From NCBI GenBank assembly GCA_964019135.1, contig OZ025263.1:25543639-25607638 (forward strand): DNA of 64,000 nucleotides, in the 5' to 3' direction. This document shows positions 30,101 to 40,759 of this stretch, piece by piece. The position numbers and the translations under genes were made by a program. The stretch's first letter is position 1, and each line of letters starts with the position of its first letter. Below the pieces are notes generated by a model, which saw only the letters and a program-made list of their open reading frames with translations, was not told where the DNA came from and searched no databases. This DNA comes from Arenicola marina. Its lineage: Eukaryota > Annelida > Polychaeta > Arenicolidae.

Positions 30101-33100
30101 AAAGAGACAAATCTGAAAACACAAAAACGTACAATAATATTTCGGTCCATAGAACTGAAATTGCGGCATTTCCACTAGATAGATAATTAAAGGACACATA
30201 CTTGCCAGAAACAAAAATTATAATGATTGCTTCAACGAGTCATAGTTGATTGGTTGGTTGGTTGGTTGTTTAGGACGCTTTAACCACTTTTGGTCATATC
30301 GCGTCAATGGCAGAAGGGAGGGAGAGTGGAGCCATGTCCCGGGGGTAAACCCCTACTCTTTACGAAGAAAGACATGGGATCTTTATCCTGCGACCACACA
30401 GATATAGCCACAGCAGGGCTCGAACCACCGATCCACGTGCCGTTAGGCTCTCAGGTGGCCAGAGCACTCAATGCGAGCGCTCTAGCCCAGTGAGCTATCG
30501 CGACGGCCCCTCGAGTCATAGTTAAAGCATGACCGTCGTGTATACTACGCTGTCATTAAGCCGCCCTAATTAGAGTTCGTATGAGCTAGGCGGTGGTTTT
30601 CTGAATATAGCACTAAGCCTAGTCAAAGAATGTGTTTTGGGGGGGCGGGGGAGAGGGGGGGGGGGGTGCATGTCATCCTCCTCCCCTCACTGCACTCACC
30701 AGTCTGTCCGCTAAGATCACGTCTTTCTGCCCAGTGTTCTGCCCAGGACTGCCCCAGGGTCTGTACCAGCTCAGGGATGGTCTTCCCGGTGAAGACAGCT
30801 ACCGCAAGCGACATCGAAATCAGGTCGTCTACAACATACACAGAAATGATGAGCAATTAGTCTTGTCTGTAAGATACTTGGTAACGATATCAGTAGTACA
30901 GTGAATCTTGTAAGGGATGCACGTAAGGTCGAGAGCAGGTGGGTGGTAAAAAAAAAGATATGTTACTGAACTACGACAACTGTAAGCCCGATTGTAACCA
31001 CATTAGGCTACTAACTGTGCCAAAAATGCAGAAATATCACAATTTGGCCTTACGACGCGTATATGCTTACCCCAGATGCAGGTTCCATGGTTCATCACTG
31101 AATATTTTGTGTATTTGCTTGTAATACATAACATACATGCAAATTTGGCGAAGGAACGCATCTTTTATGTGACATGGGTTGTATTGATAATGGTTGTTAT
31201 TGGAAACTCACAATGCAAAACAAATATTTGAATGTGGTTCTGAAATGCGAAATTAGAAACATTTTCAATTACCACATGAAGGATAATTCTGAACGTTTAA
31301 TTTCCCGTGGGGCCGATAGCGCCCTACCGGGAGATCGAAGCAACAATGCATTATATGTTACACTTATGCTTCTTACCGATGCCCAGATTCCGGAAGTCTT
31401 GCGCGGTGGCGTCCCTCACGAGCAGGGACTCGATAAGCAGGGTAGCCATGCGTCGAGACGTCACAGTGACGTGGTTGGCGTCAAAATAACCCCGCAGAAT
31501 GTCAGAAATAGTCGAGAGTGAGAAGGGTGAGTCTTCCAGATAATTCAGCTCGCAAATCTCAAGAGCTATTGAATCCAGCAGTTCTTTATGCACAAAACTT
31601 TGTCGATGAAACTTTGACAAAATAGACACTTTCCTTCGCAACGGGCACTGGGGTGACAACAGCGTGGTGAGGGCGTCTCCGGAGTAAGACTCGCTGGGCG
31701 AGTCCGCGGGGGTCCGATCCGTGGAGAGCAGGGTCCCTATCGTCTTCATCACATCCGGGCAGTGGATCCCGAGAGTGCTGAGGTGATCCAGAAGGGCCTC
31801 CGCGCTGGCCACCGTCAGTCTGTGGAGCTTGTTCTCCAGCGCACCCACACAGGCACTCTCTAAGGCCGGCGCGGTCACCGCTGGGTACAACCCGCTTAAC
31901 CCGCGCAGCAACAGCAGCGCGTAACTCATCTTCGGTGAGCGGTAATCTCGCGCGACATTCCTCAGAACGCATTGAGCCATTGCCTCAGGCAAGATATCAC
32001 CAAACATATCTATCGCGACCAGCCTTTGCCACATGGTCAGTAAAGGCAACTCGGACTCCTTGAGCGGTACAAGCGACCGGATCCCAGCCTTGAGGAGCTC
32101 CGTGTCTTTGGTGGGATTCATCTTTGAGATCCAGAAGGCCAGCTGCACGAGTTGGTCCAGCGCCAGGTCTGATAGGTGGTGCTGGAGCAGCTTGAGGTAG
32201 ACGTGGACAGCCGGATGGCTCTCCGTCAAGCCGAGGCCAGTCATAAAGCGCAGGATGTCAAAGGCCACTGAAGCACGGTAGAAGGAGCCTTTTACCGCGG
32301 CGAGAGCGCATAACACCTACAAAGACATAAGGTTCGATTTGGGCACGAGCGCTCAAGTCTAGGAGTCACAATCCGCCACAATATGTCATAAAGTAACCAT
32401 ACAGGTTGCTCCCCAATATAAATATAAGATATATATAATCGTGAATTTGGGGGTCGGGGGATGGCGTTTTTGCTTAGTCAAAAAAAAGAAAACTTCTGTT
32501 AAGGTTTAAGATCAATAGCATTAACACCCTTAAACTATGCAAGCTTGGGATTATGTAGATAAAAAATACTATATGCCACAGAGCAAGGATCAAATAACGT
32601 TAGGCCTATTTAGGAAAGAGTAAAACTGCTGCTGGTCTTCTATATTGCGATCCCCCAAGTGAATCAACGTGGTACGTGTTAGACGTGAGTACTTTAGTCT
32701 AACTGCATACAACAATGGCTGGCCTGAACTAATGCAATCACGTTCGTCCATAACAAATACACACACAAACATGTGTAAACTACTCAAATGTGATTTGTAG
32801 TAACCACAAGTTGAGGTCGCATTATGAGAGTAATACCTTATCCTGGCGCAGGTTGCTTCAGATTGCTTCAAGAAGCCATAGATGTAACATGACCGTCGTG
32901 TATACGATGGATAAGGTGTCCTCAACATAGTACTAAGCAGTCAAAGACATTTTTTTGTTTCGGAGGGGGGGGGGGGAGGGGGGTATATATTCTATGACCT
33001 GCAGTAGCTAACAGGCTTAACCCTGACCTGAAACCTGTGGTCCTGTTGTATCTCCTCCACAAACGCCTGCTGCTCTTCGTAGGGTCCCAACTTCCGCTTC

Positions 33101-33555
33101 ACTTCGAAGAGTCTGCGTAGCGCTAGCGCTACGTGGACTTTATCCAGGTCACTGCGCGCGTCCTGCACCAGGGACAAGACGTCCTGGGAGTGCATCCGGC
33201 GGATATCCCGGTACAGGTCCTGAGCCGGCGTGGTCACGTGGTCGCCATGGTCGTCCCGGGGCACCAGGGTCTGGCGCCCCCTCTCACCCTGCACTAATCC
33301 TCCTGGGTGTGGGGTCTGCACCCCACCTTGAATGCCAGCTGTCACACTGACAGCATGGGCCACCTGATGGGATGGGTCGTTGTCACTCTCCTCCGGAGCC
33401 ATCACCTCCTTCACCAGACGTCGCTTGCCGTTATTGGATGGCATTATCTGTCGCCCATAGCAACGGCTGAGTCGAGGGAATCCGCTGTTGGGAATGATGG
33501 GCGTCCAAGTTAATTTACCAGTTCCAGTGCATAACAGTTTCCTCAAGGAATTCAT
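27008..33555 (-). CDS. FASTKD-family mitochondrial RNA-binding protein (FAST and RAP domains), nine coding exons
   Basis: Coding exons on the minus strand: 33555-33028, 32316-31377, 30828-30700, 30112-30046, 29613-29480, 28567-28526, 28261-28225, 27637-27466, 27127-27008. Phases agree and total 2,169 nt (722 aa), inside the 550-850 aa range of animal FASTKD proteins. The first ~50 residues are basic with almost no acidic residues, as in a mitochondrial presequence. Exon 2 holds the Leu-rich helical repeats; exons 3-5 (LSLCEQMVLLSKYVEAEELP onward) match the FAST_1/FAST_2 region; exons 6-9 end in a RAP-like domain (RIAVKVFPPSAF, LRGVPYLYARTL, WRVIVV, WEKSKDSEKAAYLRRRI). Known family members act in mitochondrial RNA processing or stability. 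Which paralogue it is I cannot tell. The weakest point is the donor of exon 8 (AAG|GTGTAT chosen), which leaves a ~16-residue insertion in RAP. Confidence 0.85.
27255..27362. mobile_element. Truncated copy of the 20,230-20,445 MITE-like element
   Basis: Shares CGACCGGATAATA and ATTGTCGTGAGAGAACAAT and GGATTTTACTG with the first copy. In the last FASTKD intron. Confidence 0.55.
27466..27637 (-). CDS. FASTKD-family exon 8 (RAP core)
   Basis: The acceptor is TGCCTTTTAG at 27638. It encodes IAVKVFPPSAFSRNTGQLRG, then YLYARTLQRDDWRVIVV. The 3' limit is uncertain: AAG|GTGTAT at 27465 gives the needed phase 0, but the residues after VIVV look unlike RAP domains, so an earlier weak donor is possible. 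Confidence 0.7.
27776..28052. mobile_element. MITE-like element, ~277 bp
   Basis: Ends form imperfect terminal inverted repeats (GTTAAAGTTACTCATACAG against the complement of AAAAATGAGCAGCTTTAAC). Partial relatives at 20,920-21,100 and 25,940-26,060. Inside FASTKD intron 7. Confidence 0.55.
28225..28261 (-). CDS. FASTKD-family exon 7 (37 nt)
   Basis: The acceptor is GACTTTTCAG; the donor is AAAG|GTAAGT. It encodes an acidic linker, DEEQSAKFGQQ, joining exon 6 to the RAP core of exon 8. Confidence 0.75.
28526..28567 (-). CDS. FASTKD-family exon 6 (42 nt)
   Basis: The acceptor is TTTTTAATTTTAG; the donor is CAAG|GTAAGC. It reads YVVKFDDEGIQKQ in the frame that keeps both neighbours open; the other two frames either stop or break the RAP-domain continuation. 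Confidence 0.75.
28713..28912 (-). mobile_element. Chimeric tRNA-derived SINE with a different head
   Basis: The plus-strand left end has TTGGTTGGTTGTATATGCAGG then ACGCTTTAACC, the 3' tail of the common SINE. The minus-strand head has different boxes (TGGCTCAGTTGGTAGACA and GGATTCGAACC). Confidence 0.65.
29030..29430 (-). repeat. 34-bp minisatellite in FASTKD intron 5, ~12 copies
   Basis: Plus-strand unit ACATGAGGGGGTTTGGGGTA then CACACCACTAAATT. On the gene strand the unit (CTCATGTAATTTGGTGGTGT) resembles the end of exon 5 (CTCATGTGTGGTGCGTTTG). Confidence 0.88.
29480..29613 (-). CDS. FASTKD-family exon 5
   Basis: The acceptor is GATTTGTAG at 29614. It encodes GVSMAMDFLRVSHQPAVPLE and continues to LDSGLMC. 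The donor chosen, TGTG|GTGCGT at 29479, is the one that gives the phase required by exon 6, but it is not a strong site. A 34-bp array starts about 60 nt into the intron. Confidence 0.72.
30046..30112 (-). CDS. FASTKD-family exon 4 (67 nt)
   Basis: The acceptor is TTTGTGTTTTCAG at 30113; the donor is TTCG|GTAACA at 30045. It encodes LSLCEQMVLLSKYVEAEELP, a good FAST-domain helix. The frame is fixed by the neighbouring exons. Confidence 0.82.
30246..30513 (-). mobile_element. tRNA-derived SINE, copy 3
   Basis: Plus-strand tail (GGTT)n at 30,249-30,267, GGACGCTTTAACCACTTTTG, and a head with the complement of TAGCTCACTGGGCTAGAGCG. In FASTKD intron 3. Confidence 0.85.
30700..30828 (-). CDS. FASTKD-family exon 3
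   Basis: The acceptor is ATGTTGTAG at 30829; the donor is CTG|GTGAGT at 30699. It encodes DLISMSLAVAVFTGKTIPEL and a Trp-containing amphipathic helix. Phase 1 in and out. Confidence 0.85.
31377..32316 (-). CDS. FASTKD-family exon 2 (large helical-repeat exon)
   Basis: The acceptor is TTTGTAG before GTGTTATGC at 32316; the donor is ATCG|GTAAGA at 31377. At 940 nt it is the largest exon. It encodes VLCALAAVKGSFYRASVAFD and a series of Leu-rich helices typical of the FASTKD mid-region, ending near FRNLGI. Confidence 0.92.
32317..33027. other. FASTKD intron 1
   Basis: Unique sequence apart from a poly-G/C tract at 32,965-32,982. No coding signal beyond the flanking exons. Confidence 0.6.
33028..33555 (-). 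CDS. FASTKD-family exon 1 (start codon, mitochondrial presequence)
   Basis: It begins with ATG at 33555 (MNSLRKLLCTGTGKLTW), rich in Arg/Lys/Ser. The donor is CAG|GTCAGG at 33028, phase 0, after 176 codons. A T-rich tract ending CTTTTAG lies about 80 bases upstream of the ATG, so a further non-coding 5' exon is likely. Confidence 0.85.
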
Positions 33556-36500
33556 CGTTACAGTAGAGATGTGAAGCTGGTGATGTCATTCAGAGGCTAT
33601 CGTTTCAGGTTGTATGGGGGTTTGCGAAGCTAAAAGAAAAAAACAAGAATAAGTTAATATACATAGATGCATAAGTAAGAGAGAAATAACTCAAGGATAC
33701 ATGAATAACTAAATACAAAAACAAGACTCACATGAAGGTTAAAGCGAGCCAATAAACCTCCCAGGACAAAGCAATGTTGGATGAAACTTGCTCCAGATGA
33801 GCTACAGAGGTTCCTACTTTTACCTTAAACTGATATATCCAGATAATAAATGTTGCAAATATTTTTTATGATGAGATATCTATGTTTATAGCCTCTACCA
33901 GACTCGCGAGTTTGCGCTATTTTTAGATCATGATGTCAGCGGGCGATGTGCGTGCGGGGCTAAAACCAGGAAGGCCGGGCAAACTTTCGTGACAGCATGA
34001 TTCTAGCCATCAAAAGAGGCTGACGACTGTTGGATCCTGAGGCTAAGTTACATCATGAAATTCTGTAAAATCATCAGCCTCACCCCTCCCCGTACTTTGC
34101 CCGGCACGAGCCTTTACCCCGGTCACCAGGAGAGTGGCAATCTTAGCACCCAAACCTGCCCCACTCTCCCGGATGGGATTAAGAGATTAAGAGATAAGAG
34201 TGTGTTAACCCGCTAGCCTGAGGATGAGGCTGATGATTTTACAGAATACGGTTGCACTTCAAACTTACTTGAAAAAATCTGCTTTCGGCGTTTGCATGTT
34301 TTTTGCTGAGTTACAAGATGCATGATCAAGCCGACTATTGGGCGTTATTTGTTTGAAGCCAGTAGTCACCTTTACAGCAATTTTTCGAGTTATTAATATA
34401 TGGACAAGCTGTCCGCTTATTCTGGTCATTTGCCTACACATGCGTTGTTATATAAGGTGTTAAATTGATATCGCAAGTAATATAATTGCAGGTAAAACTA
34501 TGCGCACACCTATTATCGAAATATGGATCTATCATTCTTGGCCCCCAAGAGTGTGTTAATTTAGATCATAGTCTAGTTCAGAAGCGGTGGTGATTTATGA
34601 GGGGAAGGGGGATCTGTAAGTGCTAGATTAGTTATGTTTGAATGCTGTATTTAAAGTCATGTTTGCAAAGTAAGAGTAGTTATGTTTGAATGTTGCATTT
34701 AAACATTGAAATTATTATTTATATCACCAAATAACAAATAAACCATGCTGATCCCAGCAGTCATTGATGTAAACAAATGATCACAATGGGATGGGGTGAA
34801 ATTTTGGTAAAATGATGTTCTACTCACCTTTCCAATATAATTGTAGGATTTCCGCTGATAGGCAAGCTGCGGGTGGGAGCTACTTAATACAATGCTGGGT
34901 TGGGGGAGGGGGGATCAGTGATAAAGCCCCGCTTTTTCACTTCCAAAATCAGCTCGGAAGGGACGTTTTACCTCCAAAACTGCTCGGAATATTCTATATT
35001 CCCGGCAACCCTGCTCCCCCCGCCGGTGGCAAGTTTTAGAATATCAGTTTTATCTTATTTTATCACAAATGTCCGCTCTAGAGGGCTATATTCTTAATCA
35101 CAAACGAACGCTCCTTCAGGCACCAACGGGCAACAGAGCAACTCCGTCCCCGACCCTCCCCTCACCAGATTTGTATAAAAGTATCCCTCTCTCTTCAGTT
35201 TGGAGTATTGGAGTGATTTCTATAGCCGGGTAACAAAATTACGCCCCTCTAACATCATCTTGTAAGAGTTTAATTTGTAGAAAAGGTACTGAGTCCGCCA
35301 TGCTAGCATGCATCAGCCCGCGTGCGTCTGCTGGTTTGTTTGCCCGGCATTCCGGAGCCGCACGCGAGTGCTAAACTGGGCTCGCGCTAGGATATTTTTT
35401 TCATTAGCCAATTTGGCTAATTCCGTGGAAAAACATTAGCCAAAATTAGCCAAATCTGGGTGTGCTCTAACAAGTCATTTCAATTAGCCACTGTGGCTAA
35501 ACACCTTCAATTTTCTTTAGCCACACACAGCTCTCATTAGCCACATATATGTTGCATTTTCCCTTCCAAAAACATTGTGTTCATAAGCCAAATCACACTT
35601 TCTTGCGGAATGCATCATGGGATCCATTAAGGATATACAATACCATGTGGACGAGTGAAGTGATGAATGCCCGGGGGGGAGGGCTATTATGCCATGGTGG
35701 GGTCCCTAGGAGCGTAATGCCTGAGATAGCATACATTTCTGACAAAAAACATTGACCTGATGTTTTAAAACTTGCGATGGGGTGGGGGGGAGACTCCCTC
35801 CGAAAATTTTGCATCCATAGTGCCACTTAGCCATCTGTCAGCGGCGACCTAGAACTGGTCAATAGGGGAAAACAAATATCCCTCCTGTGCAAATTTTGGA
35901 AACCCACCTAAAGTGTATGTCCAATAAGGGCATGCCAAGGACTGTAAAGTAGAGTAGCGGGCCCCTAGTCCCACCAGTCGTCAATTTTTCGAACATAATC
36001 AACCTCCGCCTCTTTGCAAGTCCGATGATTGAGCAATTAAGGTCTCAGATGATTGAAGAAGTTGAAGTTAAAAGTTGAGGTCCCCGGACCCAGAAATCAC
36101 GGGGATATGCAAGGGAAATCGCAATCAGAATCTTCTTTCCACCTGAATCCTGGACCCTTTCTGTGTACAATTCTAGTCCATTTCACTCTTGTCTCCAGCT
36201 CGGCTGAGGACTGTTGACGCTAAGAAGGGGTAGTCTAAATGGTGGGGAGCACTCATATGGCGCTTTTAGCTATGAATGCCAATCTCTGGGCGAGTTCCGC
36301 TTTAGCCGTTTCCCAATTTTTCCCCTTGAAGCGGCATCAATCTGTTTGCTATTGACCCGGCCTTCTCTGCCACATTTCTATGCAAGTCCTCTTGGATTGT
36401 CTTTTTGCCAGCAAACTCGCGCTATAGACACTGTTGTGTGCTGATAGAAGTACACCAGAATTTCTTAGTGATACAAATTTGATTCAGTTCTGTGGCTTAA

Positions 36501-36999
36501 CTTCATGAATATGCCAGGTGTGATGGGTATCTTTTTTATAAAAAATGTCCTCACCGCTCAGGGCGTATAAGCATCTGGCAGCGCGCTATCTCAGGCCTTA
36601 CTGGATGTCAACGCATCATGTTGTCACAGTTTGCTTGGACAACGCAAGCGCCAAGTTCATTCCGCGTGGAAACAGACATAACCCACAATTAATCATTCAG
36701 AAAATAACTAATAAGTACAAGTGAAATACGTCATATTCGGAAATGTTGGATATGTGTTCAGCCTTGGGCTTTCTTTGTTCTCATGACAGCCACATTACCG
36801 CCTATAATCCGTTTCGCGAGATCGCGTTTTTATCGTTGATCAAAAACCAGGCCATTTTTTTCGCCGCTGTGGCGACATGCATGGGCCAATCTTGCACCAC
36901 ATACATTTTCCTTTCGCCATTGGCGATGTGGCGAACGGCTAGCGAGCACCCAGCAAATATATTAGTTATAAATTGGTTATAAATCTCATAATTGGAGAT
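33556..36999. other. Upstream region of FASTKD gene
   Basis: Contains the presumed 5' UTR/promoter. A 21-bp perfect inverted repeat lies at 34,061-34,081 and 34,226-34,246, a partial duplication at 34,630-34,720 (GTTATGTTTGAATG twice), and 35,380-35,560 holds many TTAGCCA motifs of unknown origin. No gene recognised. Confidence 0.5.
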
Positions 37000-37044
37000 G
37001 AATGTAATAGATCTACCATGTAATGTGAACATGAATAAAAATGT

Positions 37045-37160
37045 ATTTTATAGTTGAAATTTTATATTCGCCATTTTGGCGAGTGTCCAGGAAGTTCTTA
37101 TCGCCAAATTCCGAATTTTCTCGCCAAATGGCTATTGGCGAATGCTAACGCGAGCCCAGC
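37045..37160 (+). mobile_element. Dispersed TTGGCGA repeat, plus-oriented copy
   Basis: AAATTTTATATTCGCCATTT, GGCGAGTGTCCAGGAAGTTC, TTATCGCCAAAT and ATGGCTATTGGCGAATGCTA. Nearly identical in reverse orientation to 39,884-40,000. Confidence 0.75.
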
Positions 37161-38212
37161 TAAAATTAGATATGAGGTCCCCGATTTGTGACGTCGGCAG
37201 ACCCCTAAGTCTGATAGAGGCTATTACACAATTATTTATATTTAATTCATTAGGAAAATTTAATAGGACCAAAAAAATGTCAGTGTGTCAAATTACTATT
37301 TTAATAAACACACTGGCAGGTAGCCGGAATTATTCATCAGATAAGACCAAGAGCTTTTACCTGTGGGAAGGTCTATATTTCTCAGAGAAAAGCAGCAGTA
37401 AATGCAAAAAGTATATAAAACTGTTGTGAATGCTAATAATGTTTCCTTATTAAACAATTAGTAGATCATCGAACCCAACCGAATTGCCGTAACGCCACCT
37501 GGCGACAGCCACAAACATATACATGGAACAGCCTATACACCCCGCAGTCTAGCTACTCGAACAAAATGACTATTAGAGCTATATCGGCCGTCACTAATGA
37601 GTCATAATAGCGCCCCAACGGTAATCACTAATCTATAAAAGGAACAGCCTAAGCTGTACCCAACAATAACTCTGGTGCACTGAAGCTGAATGACGAAGGA
37701 ACAGATGAAGACTTGAGATGAACAAAGGCGGGTGTATTTACAACCCCTGCTGACAAGTACACTGACGGCACCCCTTGGCCTGGGAATAGTCCTCCCTGAG
37801 GTATGTGAACCACACTACTTTGGCTAGGGCATTGTGACCCCCGTACGGCCCTAGACCTAGTGTAAAACACAACATGATCAGGCTCCCAAACCGTGGCCGT
37901 GGCGTGGGGGAACAACTGATCAAGTCTGTGGCTCAACCTGATTTAGTGATTATCTTACCACAGTGGATTGAAGTGTGACCGCTTTGAAGGTACCAGGATA
38001 TCTGTTGTGATCTGCAAACTCAAAGCTCACTTTTGCACGTCTCGGCGGACAGTTTTAGGGCGGGCTGTGAGCGATAATTGGTGTTTACGGCTCCAAGTTA
38101 CAATTGCGAACGATCCAACCGAGGCTGGGATTTTGACCATTATACCAGCAGACCAGCGTACCAGCTCCACCAGCGACCAGGAACAAGAACAATAGCAGAA
38201 CGCCCGGGGATG
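37161..38212. other. Spacer with no recognised gene
   Basis: Non-repetitive sequence; short open frames only, none with recognisable motifs. Confidence 0.5.
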
Positions 38213-38645
38213 GGGCGCCACCCAGAGATAAGACGCCACCAGGGGATAGAGCGCCACCCGGGGATAGAGCGCCACCCGGGCATAGGGCGCCACCCGGGGA
38301 TAGAGCTCCACATGGGGATAGAGCGCCATCCGGGGATAGAGCGCCACCCGGGGATAGAGCGCCACCCGGAGATAGAGCGCCACCCGGGGATAGAGCGCCA
38401 CCCGGGGATAGAGCGCCATTCGCGGATAGGGCGCCACCCGGGGATAGAGCTCCACATAGGGATAGAGCGCCACCCGGGGATAGAGCTCCACCCGGGGATA
38501 GAGCGCCACCCGGGGATAGAGCGCCACCCGGTGATAGAGCGCCACCCGGGGATAGAGCGCCACCCGGGGATAGAGCGCCACCCGGGGATAGAGCGCCACC
38601 CGGGGATAGAGCGCCACCCGGGGATAGGACGCCACCCGGGGATAT
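38213..38645 (+). repeat. 18-bp minisatellite, ~24 copies
   Basis: Unit GCCACCCGGGGATAGAGC with few changes (GCCACAT, GTGATAG). Being a multiple of three it leaves frames open on both strands (for example RHPGIE and SPGGAL repeats); no start, splice or composition evidence supports a gene. Confidence 0.94.
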
Positions 38646-39486
38646 ATGCTGTATGGTCAGCCGGAGCTTGAGTCGGACCTCTGATTCGGTGCCTTCGTCT
38701 CTAGTCAACCTGGAGCTCTTTTGGGGCTCAATTCTCAGCTTCACAAATGATTTTAACGCTCTTACGCATTAAGATCTATAAAATTCGTCTGTCCATGTTG
38801 AGATGACGAGGTAAACCTTTCTGTTCTGCCTCAAACTAAATCTGCTGACTTAGTAGAAACTGAACTCTCACTTTGGTTTCCCTTGTCTTGAGCGAAATAA
38901 GCAACTATCCAAATGTAGTTCATCTTGGAAAGAAGCAGCATTTTCCTACAAAACCTAGCAAAATTGTGACACCACGGAAACTGGAATACCACGAACACTG
39001 GGTCTTCGACTACACATATACTTTGGTTAAACAACGGGCGGGAGCCCTGGTACATCAGTACATGCCTCTCTGACCACGCTCGATAAACCCAGCTCCGTGC
39101 AAACTTTCAAGCGTGGTCAGTACGTCAGTCATGTACCAGGGGTACCTGATACCGTGATAACCCGCACACGGGAACCAGTGTAGCGATCATGATGCGCCCC
39201 CTGGCAAGATTGAAATGCCGGTGACCTTGACCTAATACCGCGGAAGAGAGCGCCATCTAGGTTTCTTTTGATTTGTTGACCGTGAGTCGCACGAAATTTG
39301 AAAATCAACTAGGCCTTGGCCTCCTGATAATACGGACATTACGGTATCGGAAAAGTACACTTCATTCCGCAAATCTGGTCTAATTCTTTTTTGGTCCATT
39401 GTTGCATGTTGGTAAACGTCAATTAAATGGACGACAGACAGTTGAAACTTGAGTTGCATTCCAACAAGTTTTGTCTGACCTGTAGC
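38646..39486. other. Spacer with no recognised gene
   Basis: Unique sequence with short frames only. Confidence 0.45.
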
Positions 39487-39706
39487 TAGCTTTGTCAACA
39501 AAACCTTCTACAGAGAGACTTCTCTCTGTAGAAGGTTTTGTTGACAAAGCTAACCTGTAGCCTGAATCAGTGAATGTTCAGACGTTACAGTCTTGACACT
39601 TGTTCTTGTTACAGTCACAAGAACAAGTGTCAAGACTGTAACGTCTAAACATTCAGGCTATCTGACCTGCTGACTGACACTGTCACTGATAAGTGACAGT
39701 GTCAGT
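39487..39706. repeat. Three consecutive hairpins
   Basis: Hairpin 1: arms 39487-39518 and 39521-39552, 32 bp perfect, 2-nt loop. Hairpin 2: arms 39571-39609 and 39617-39655, 39 bp with one mismatch, 7-nt loop. Hairpin 3: arms 39673-39687 and 39692-39706, 15 bp perfect, 4-nt loop. Confidence 0.93.
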
Positions 39707-39883
39707 GGGCGTATTTCTTTGGGCCAGGTTCTGTATCCCGCCCCGGGCCCGCAACACGTGACAGGGAACTTCCGAGTATGCCGATAGGGATATGCCTATT
39801 CCAATGAAATGCATTCACATCCGGTGCTCTGACATCAAAACCGCCACCAAGGACAGGTGAAGGTTTTGAATAGCACAACCTGG

Positions 39884-40000
39884 GCTCGCGTTAGCATTCG
39901 CCAATAGCCATTTGGCGAGAAAATTCGGGATTTGGCGATAAGAACTTCCTGGACACTCGCCAAAATGGCAAATATAAAATTTCAACTACAAATACATATT
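39884..40000 (-). mobile_element. Dispersed TTGGCGA repeat, minus-oriented copy
   Basis: Reverse complement of the 37,045-37,160 element with only a few differences. Followed by a short duplication of TTTATAACCAATATATTTGG at 39,997-40,066. Confidence 0.75.
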
Positions 40001-40204
40001 TATAACCAATATATTTGGCTAATTTCAACTACAAACACATATTTATAACCAATATATTTGGCTAATTTCTCCCGAATGCCCCGTGCTGTTTAGAATGGGG
40101 TACATCGGCATACCGAATACATGCGCTCGTATCCATACTCGGTTGAAAAAAAGAAGTGTCTGGCGGTGAACCGATGCGTAATGTGCGTATTCGGTCCACC
40201 GTAG

Positions 40205-40377
40205 GGATACACCCGGGGTACCAAAGAAATGTGCCCAGTGACACTTGACTTGTCTTGTCAAAATGACAGTCACTGACAGAATTTCATTTTCAGTCCACTG
40301 CCTGGCACTGTTATTAGTATTTTTTAACTGAGACCGTGATCCACTGGGTGCATTTCTTTGGTAACCTGGGTATATCC
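40205..40377. mobile_element. MITE-like element with ~38-bp terminal inverted repeats
   Basis: Left end GGATACACCCGGGGTACCAA and AGAAATGTGCCCAGTG; the right end is its complement with few changes (CACTGGGTGCATTTCTTTGG, CCTGGGTATATCC). A single matching end also lies at 39,702-39,741. Confidence 0.7.
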
Positions 40378-40759
40378 ATGCTCAGCATGCGGAGCCACTA
40401 GGTTTTGGAGATAGAACTAGGTATATCCCTAGCCCCAACCTTGTGGCGTTGTTCGAGGGAATAACTTGTTACCTGTAACAAGGCTCTGTGACGGATCTAT
40501 AATATAGCTTATATATATCCCCAATTAGCTCCATAACGTGGCCTTGTACTGCAAGTGCTCAGACTTAGTAACAGTGCCATAACAACGCTGATAATATGCA
40601 TATATTATGCACTGATGCATCAGTAAACCTCCCATTGCCAATTGTGCCTTATCATGAAGAAATATTCTTATAAAAAAACTACAGTATAAATAGTCAGCAT
40701 ATCTGTCACCTTAATCAGTTTTGCGCGTTAGACTGCAAGTCACATGGATTTTGGAGAAC

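Noticed and set aside
38027..38744. Frames of ~200 codons on both strands (RHPGIE, SPGGAL repeats)
   Set aside because: 18-bp repeat artefact; equal openness on both strands argues against coding.
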